Positions 61,142 through 64,000 of a DNA stretch of 64,000 nucleotides are shown one piece after another. Location of the stretch: the NCBI GenBank assembly GCA_003010405.1, contig PJLO01000011.1:1-64000 (forward strand), in the 5' to 3' direction. The notes below the pieces were generated by a model. The model made no database searches and was not told the DNA's origin. It saw nothing but the letters and a program-made list of their open reading frames with translations. Numbering within the stretch: position 1 is the stretch's first letter; every line of letters begins with the position of its first letter. The translations under genes and the position numbers were made by a program. Source of the DNA: Acidobacteriota bacterium (GTDB lineage: Bacteria > Acidobacteriota > Terriglobia > Terriglobales > Acidobacteriaceae).

Positions 61142-63982
61142 ATGTTGTCGCGTGAGCAAATTCGTTCCATGCTAGCTCAAGTTGTCGATGAGCGGCGTAT
61201 CATGATGCGCCCCATTGACCTCATTGCTTACGCCTCGGATGCGAGTTTTTACAGGCTGATTCCGAAGGCTGTGGTGCAGGCGGTCGGTGAGCAGGATGTA
61301 GCGCGACTCTTTCAGTTCAGTCATGAACACGTTCTCCCCATCACTTTCCGCGCGGCCGGGACCAGCCTCTCCGGACAGTCCATCTCTAATGGTCTGCTGG
61401 TGGAAGTGGCGCGAAATTTTCGGGCTGTTCAGGTTCTCGAAAATGGACGTAAAATTCGCGCTCAACCAGGAGTCATCGGCGCAAGCGTTAACCGCGTGCT
61501 CCTACCCTATGGCACAAAGATTGGCCCTGATCCGGCTTCCATCGCAAGCTGCACACTGGGAGGAATTCTCGCCAACAATTCGAGCGGGATGTGCTGTGGC
61601 GTGGATCAAAATGCTTATCACACGCTTGATTCGCTGCGTTTTCTGCTCCCGTCCGGCACCGCCATCGATACGGCTTCCCCCGATGCCGAGAACCTCTTCT
61701 TCGCGCGCGAACCGGCGCTGGCCTGCGGCATTCTTGAACTGAAATTGAAGATCGAGTCTAACGCTGGGCTCACAGAACGCATTCGCCGCAAGTACCGGTC
61801 CAAGAACACGACCGGCTATGGCATCAACGCCTTTATCGACTTCGAGCGCGCGGTCGATATCTTCGCCCACCTGCTGATCGGCTCGGAAGGCACTCTGGCG
61901 TTCATCTCTGAAGCGGTTCTAAACACTGTCCCGGAGCTTCCGGTGAAGTACACCGGCCTTCTGCTCTTCCCCAATCTTTATGCAGCCTCGGAATCAATCG
62001 TGCCGTTACGTGAAGCCGGTGCGAAGGCGCTCGAAATCATGGATCGCGCAGCATTGCGTTCCGTTGAGGATCAGGATGGCACGCCACCCGTAATCAAAAC
62101 TCTGGAGGAAGGCGCGGCGGCGTTGCTCGTCGAGTTCCAGTCTGCACTCGAGTCCGAGCGTGCGGGACTTGAAGCGCTCGCCACCGACTCTACCTCGCGG
62201 CTCAAATTGCTTGAACCCGCGCAGTTCAGTCACTCCGCGGCGAAGCAGGCCGCGCTCTGGAAGATCCGTGCCGGAATGTTCCCCTCTGTCGGATCGGTGC
62301 GAAAAAGCGGCACCACGGTAATCATCGAAGACGTTGCCTTCCCGGTCGCTCACCTTGCTCCCGCCGCACAGGAATTGAACGGACTTTTCCGTCGCCACGG
62401 TTACGATAATGCGATCATCTTCGGCCACGCCAAAGACGGCAATCTTCACTTCGTCATCACTCAGTCGTTCAACGATCAAAAGGCCATCGACCAGTACGCG
62501 CATTTCATAGACGATGTAGTGGACCTGGTAGTCAACCGCTACGACGGAGCACTCAAAGCCGAGCACGGAACCGGACGCAACATGGCCCCTTTCGTCGAAA
62601 CCGAGTGGGGTGCGGATGCTTACGAGATCATGCGGCAGATCAAATCATTGGCCGATCCCACCGGACTGCTGAATCCGGACGTGATTATCAACAACGATCC
62701 CCGCGCGCATCTTCAAGAACTCAAGCAGTTGCCGACCGTCGAGCCTGAGATCGACAAGTGCATCGAGTGTGGATACTGCGAACCCCGCTGCCCCAGTCGC
62801 GACCTCACGCTAACGCCGCGTCAGCGCATTGTGGTTCGCCGCGAGATGGTTCGCCAGCAGCAACGGGGCGGCAGCGATTTGCTGGTCCAACTGGATCGCG
62901 ATTTTCCATACATGGCGCTCGATACCTGTGCTGCGGACGGACTCTGCGCCACAACCTGCCCGGTCGGCATTGACACCGGCATGCTGGTCAAGCGCTTCCG
63001 CGCGCTGCGCAATTCCACATTTTCAAAACGCGTTGCAAAGTTCACAGTGGACAACTTCGCGCAGGTGGAAAGATTTATTCGTCTCGGCCTAAACACCGCG
63101 CATTTGGCGCAGCGCATCGTCGGACTCGCTGGGATGCAGGCTATCACCGGAGCCATGCGCAAGTTGATCGGCCCCAACATGCCGGTCTGGACCGCCGATA
63201 TGCCGCATGCTACGAGGAAAGGCATTCCGCGCACCGAACGCAAGACCGCTGACGTCGTCTACTTCCCTGCCTGCATTTCGCGAGTTATGGGGCGGCTTCC
63301 CGGGGAGTGTGACGAGTTATCTCTGATGCAGGCGACGGTCATATTAGCTGAACGTGCAAGCGTTCCGGTGTGGATTCCTGAAGACGTTGCGGGAAATTGT
63401 TGCGCCACGCCCTATTCGTCCAAGGGCTTCGAAGAGTCACGCGATGCAATGCTGAATCGCATCATCGGGAATTTCTGGAAATGGTCTGGCGAAGGCAAGC
63501 TACCCATCATGATTGACACAAGTCCCTGCACTTACGGACTCATTCACGCACGGGAATCTTTAACGCCTGAAAATCAGGTGCGTTTCGATCGCCTGAAAAT
63601 TTTGGATAGCATCGAATTCGTCCATGACCAATTACTCCCAAAGCTCAAGGTGAATCATCCAGTAAAATCGGTCGCGCTGCATCCGGTATGTTCGGTGGTC
63701 AAGATGGGATTGACCGCAAAGCTCGAGGCCATTGCGCGCAAGTGCAGCACAGAGGTTTTCGTTCCGCCCAGTCTCGGCTGCTGCGCTTTTGCGGGAGACC
63801 GCGGGTTCATGTACCCAGAGCTCACGGCCTCGGCAACCGCCATTGAGTCTGCGGAGATCAAGGCCCATAAACATGATGGCTGTTACTCAAGCAGCCGTAC
63901 CTGCGAGATCGGCATGACTCGCTCAACCGGCGAGGTCTACCGCTCCTACATTTATCTCTTGGAAAAGGTCACTCGCCGGTAA
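61142..63982 (+). CDS. FAD/Fe-S D-lactate-dehydrogenase-like enzyme
   Basis: 946 residues from MLSREQIRSML at 61142 (an upstream GTG adds three residues). The N-terminal PCMH-type FAD domain (about 35-270) has TFRAAGTSLSGQSISNGLLV and LGGILANNSSGMC; an FAD-oxidase C domain follows (to about 530; EHGTGRNMAPFVE). Next are two 4Fe-4S motifs, CIECGYCEPRCP and CAADGLCATTCP (about 540-615), and CCG-type cysteine regions (VAGNCCATPYSSKG, LGCCAFAGDRG). This is the fused Dld/YdiJ-like layout that oxidises D-2-hydroxy acids and passes electrons to the chain. Confidence 0.88.
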   Translation: MLSREQIRSMLAQVVDERRIMMRPIDLIAYASDASFYRLIPKAVVQAVGEQDVARLFQFSHEHVLPITFRAAGTSLSGQSISNGLLVEVARNFRAVQVLENGRKIRAQPGVIGASVNRVLLPYGTKIGPDPASIASCTLGGILANNSSGMCCGVDQNAYHTLDSLRFLLPSGTAIDTASPDAENLFFAREPALACGILELKLKIESNAGLTERIRRKYRSKNTTGYGINAFIDFERAVDIFAHLLIGSEGTLAFISEAVLNTVPELPVKYTGLLLFPNLYAASESIVPLREAGAKALEIMDRAALRSVEDQDGTPPVIKTLEEGAAALLVEFQSALESERAGLEALATDSTSRLKLLEPAQFSHSAAKQAALWKIRAGMFPSVGSVRKSGTTVIIEDVAFPVAHLAPAAQELNGLFRRHGYDNAIIFGHAKDGNLHFVITQSFNDQKAIDQYAHFIDDVVDLVVNRYDGALKAEHGTGRNMAPFVETEWGADAYEIMRQIKSLADPTGLLNPDVIINNDPRAHLQELKQLPTVEPEIDKCIECGYCEPRCPSRDLTLTPRQRIVVRREMVRQQQRGGSDLLVQLDRDFPYMALDTCAADGLCATTCPVGIDTGMLVKRFRALRNSTFSKRVAKFTVDNFAQVERFIRLGLNTAHLAQRIVGLAGMQAITGAMRKLIGPNMPVWTADMPHATRKGIPRTERKTADVVYFPACISRVMGRLPGECDELSLMQATVILAERASVPVWIPEDVAGNCCATPYSSKGFEESRDAMLNRIIGNFWKWSGEGKLPIMIDTSPCTYGLIHARESLTPENQVRFDRLKILDSIEFVHDQLLPKLKVNHPVKSVALHPVCSVVKMGLTAKLEAIARKCSTEVFVPPSLGCCAFAGDRGFMYPELTASATAIESAEIKAHKHDGCYSSSRTCEIGMTRSTGEVYRSYIYLLEKVTRR

Positions 63983-64000
63983 GAACGCGAACAACGAGGG

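Overview
The window reads as a chromosomal stretch of an Acidobacteriota (Terriglobia-like) bacterium. This is inferred from the moderately high GC, a VWFA-domain secreted protein of the kind that phylum carries in many copies, a long Hfq-like protein, lmo0937-type and CsbD small proteins, and paired MoxR-like ATPase/VWA genes. No rRNA or tRNA was recognised to confirm it. Most of the window is housekeeping or envelope DNA, with one clear insertion-sequence end at the left edge.

Layout. 1-1326: the end of an IS5-type element next to a gene for a PD-(D/E)xK-like nuclease that may have lost its 5' end. 1434-7498 (minus): a complete E. coli-type isc operon, iscR-iscS-iscU-iscA-hscB-hscA-fdx-iscX, with an IscR-type operator at its promoter. 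7798-15970: an iron-sulfur flavoprotein, murI, rph, a flavodiiron protein, class II aldolase, a divergent Nramp transporter, a 7Fe ferredoxin, and an Hfq-like gene abutting an inositol monophosphatase gene. 16064-21247: a VWFA secreted protein with an upstream moaD-like remnant, a lipoprotein, lon with a HAIR (HspR) operator, and two small stress-type proteins. 21307-26466: thioesterase, Cys-rich protein, TPR protein, SDR, and an AAA+/VWA pair.

26532-37427 (minus) is a tightly coupled carbohydrate cluster. In transcription order it is methyltransferase, glycosidase-like protein, epimerase with a zinc-ribbon insert, GT4, three CgeB-type glycosyltransferases, GT4, and a glycogen-debranching-like enzyme. 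Five junctions overlap by 4 bp. 37584-41559 holds a small membrane protein and a split two-component module: a DHp-only protein behind a near-perfect sigma-54 promoter, an NtrC-type regulator, and a degenerate receiver protein. A lipoprotein with a second sigma-54-like promoter follows.

41769-46640 is a region shaped by tandem duplication. A BNR-propeller protein and a 23-residue-repeat secreted protein are followed by a second copy in which the BNR gene survives only as a frameshifted start and the other slot holds an OmpA-like protein. 46855-50797 carries a second NtrC-type regulator, its histidine kinase and a lipoprotein. 51023-53888 has a LigD-type ATP ligase, a HAD phosphatase, a truncated inorganic pyrophosphatase and a DUF3467 protein. 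54117-63982 has a tandem universal stress protein, a lone TatA, a PadR regulator with two NifX-like metal-cluster proteins and palindromic operators, an amidase, galE, an alpha/beta hydrolase and a large FAD/Fe-S D-lactate-dehydrogenase-like enzyme.

Regulatory signals readable in the DNA include an IscR site (iscR), HspR/HAIR (lon), sigma-54 promoters (40471-40487 and 41593-41609), inverted repeats in the PadR/NifX region, and many rho-independent terminators.
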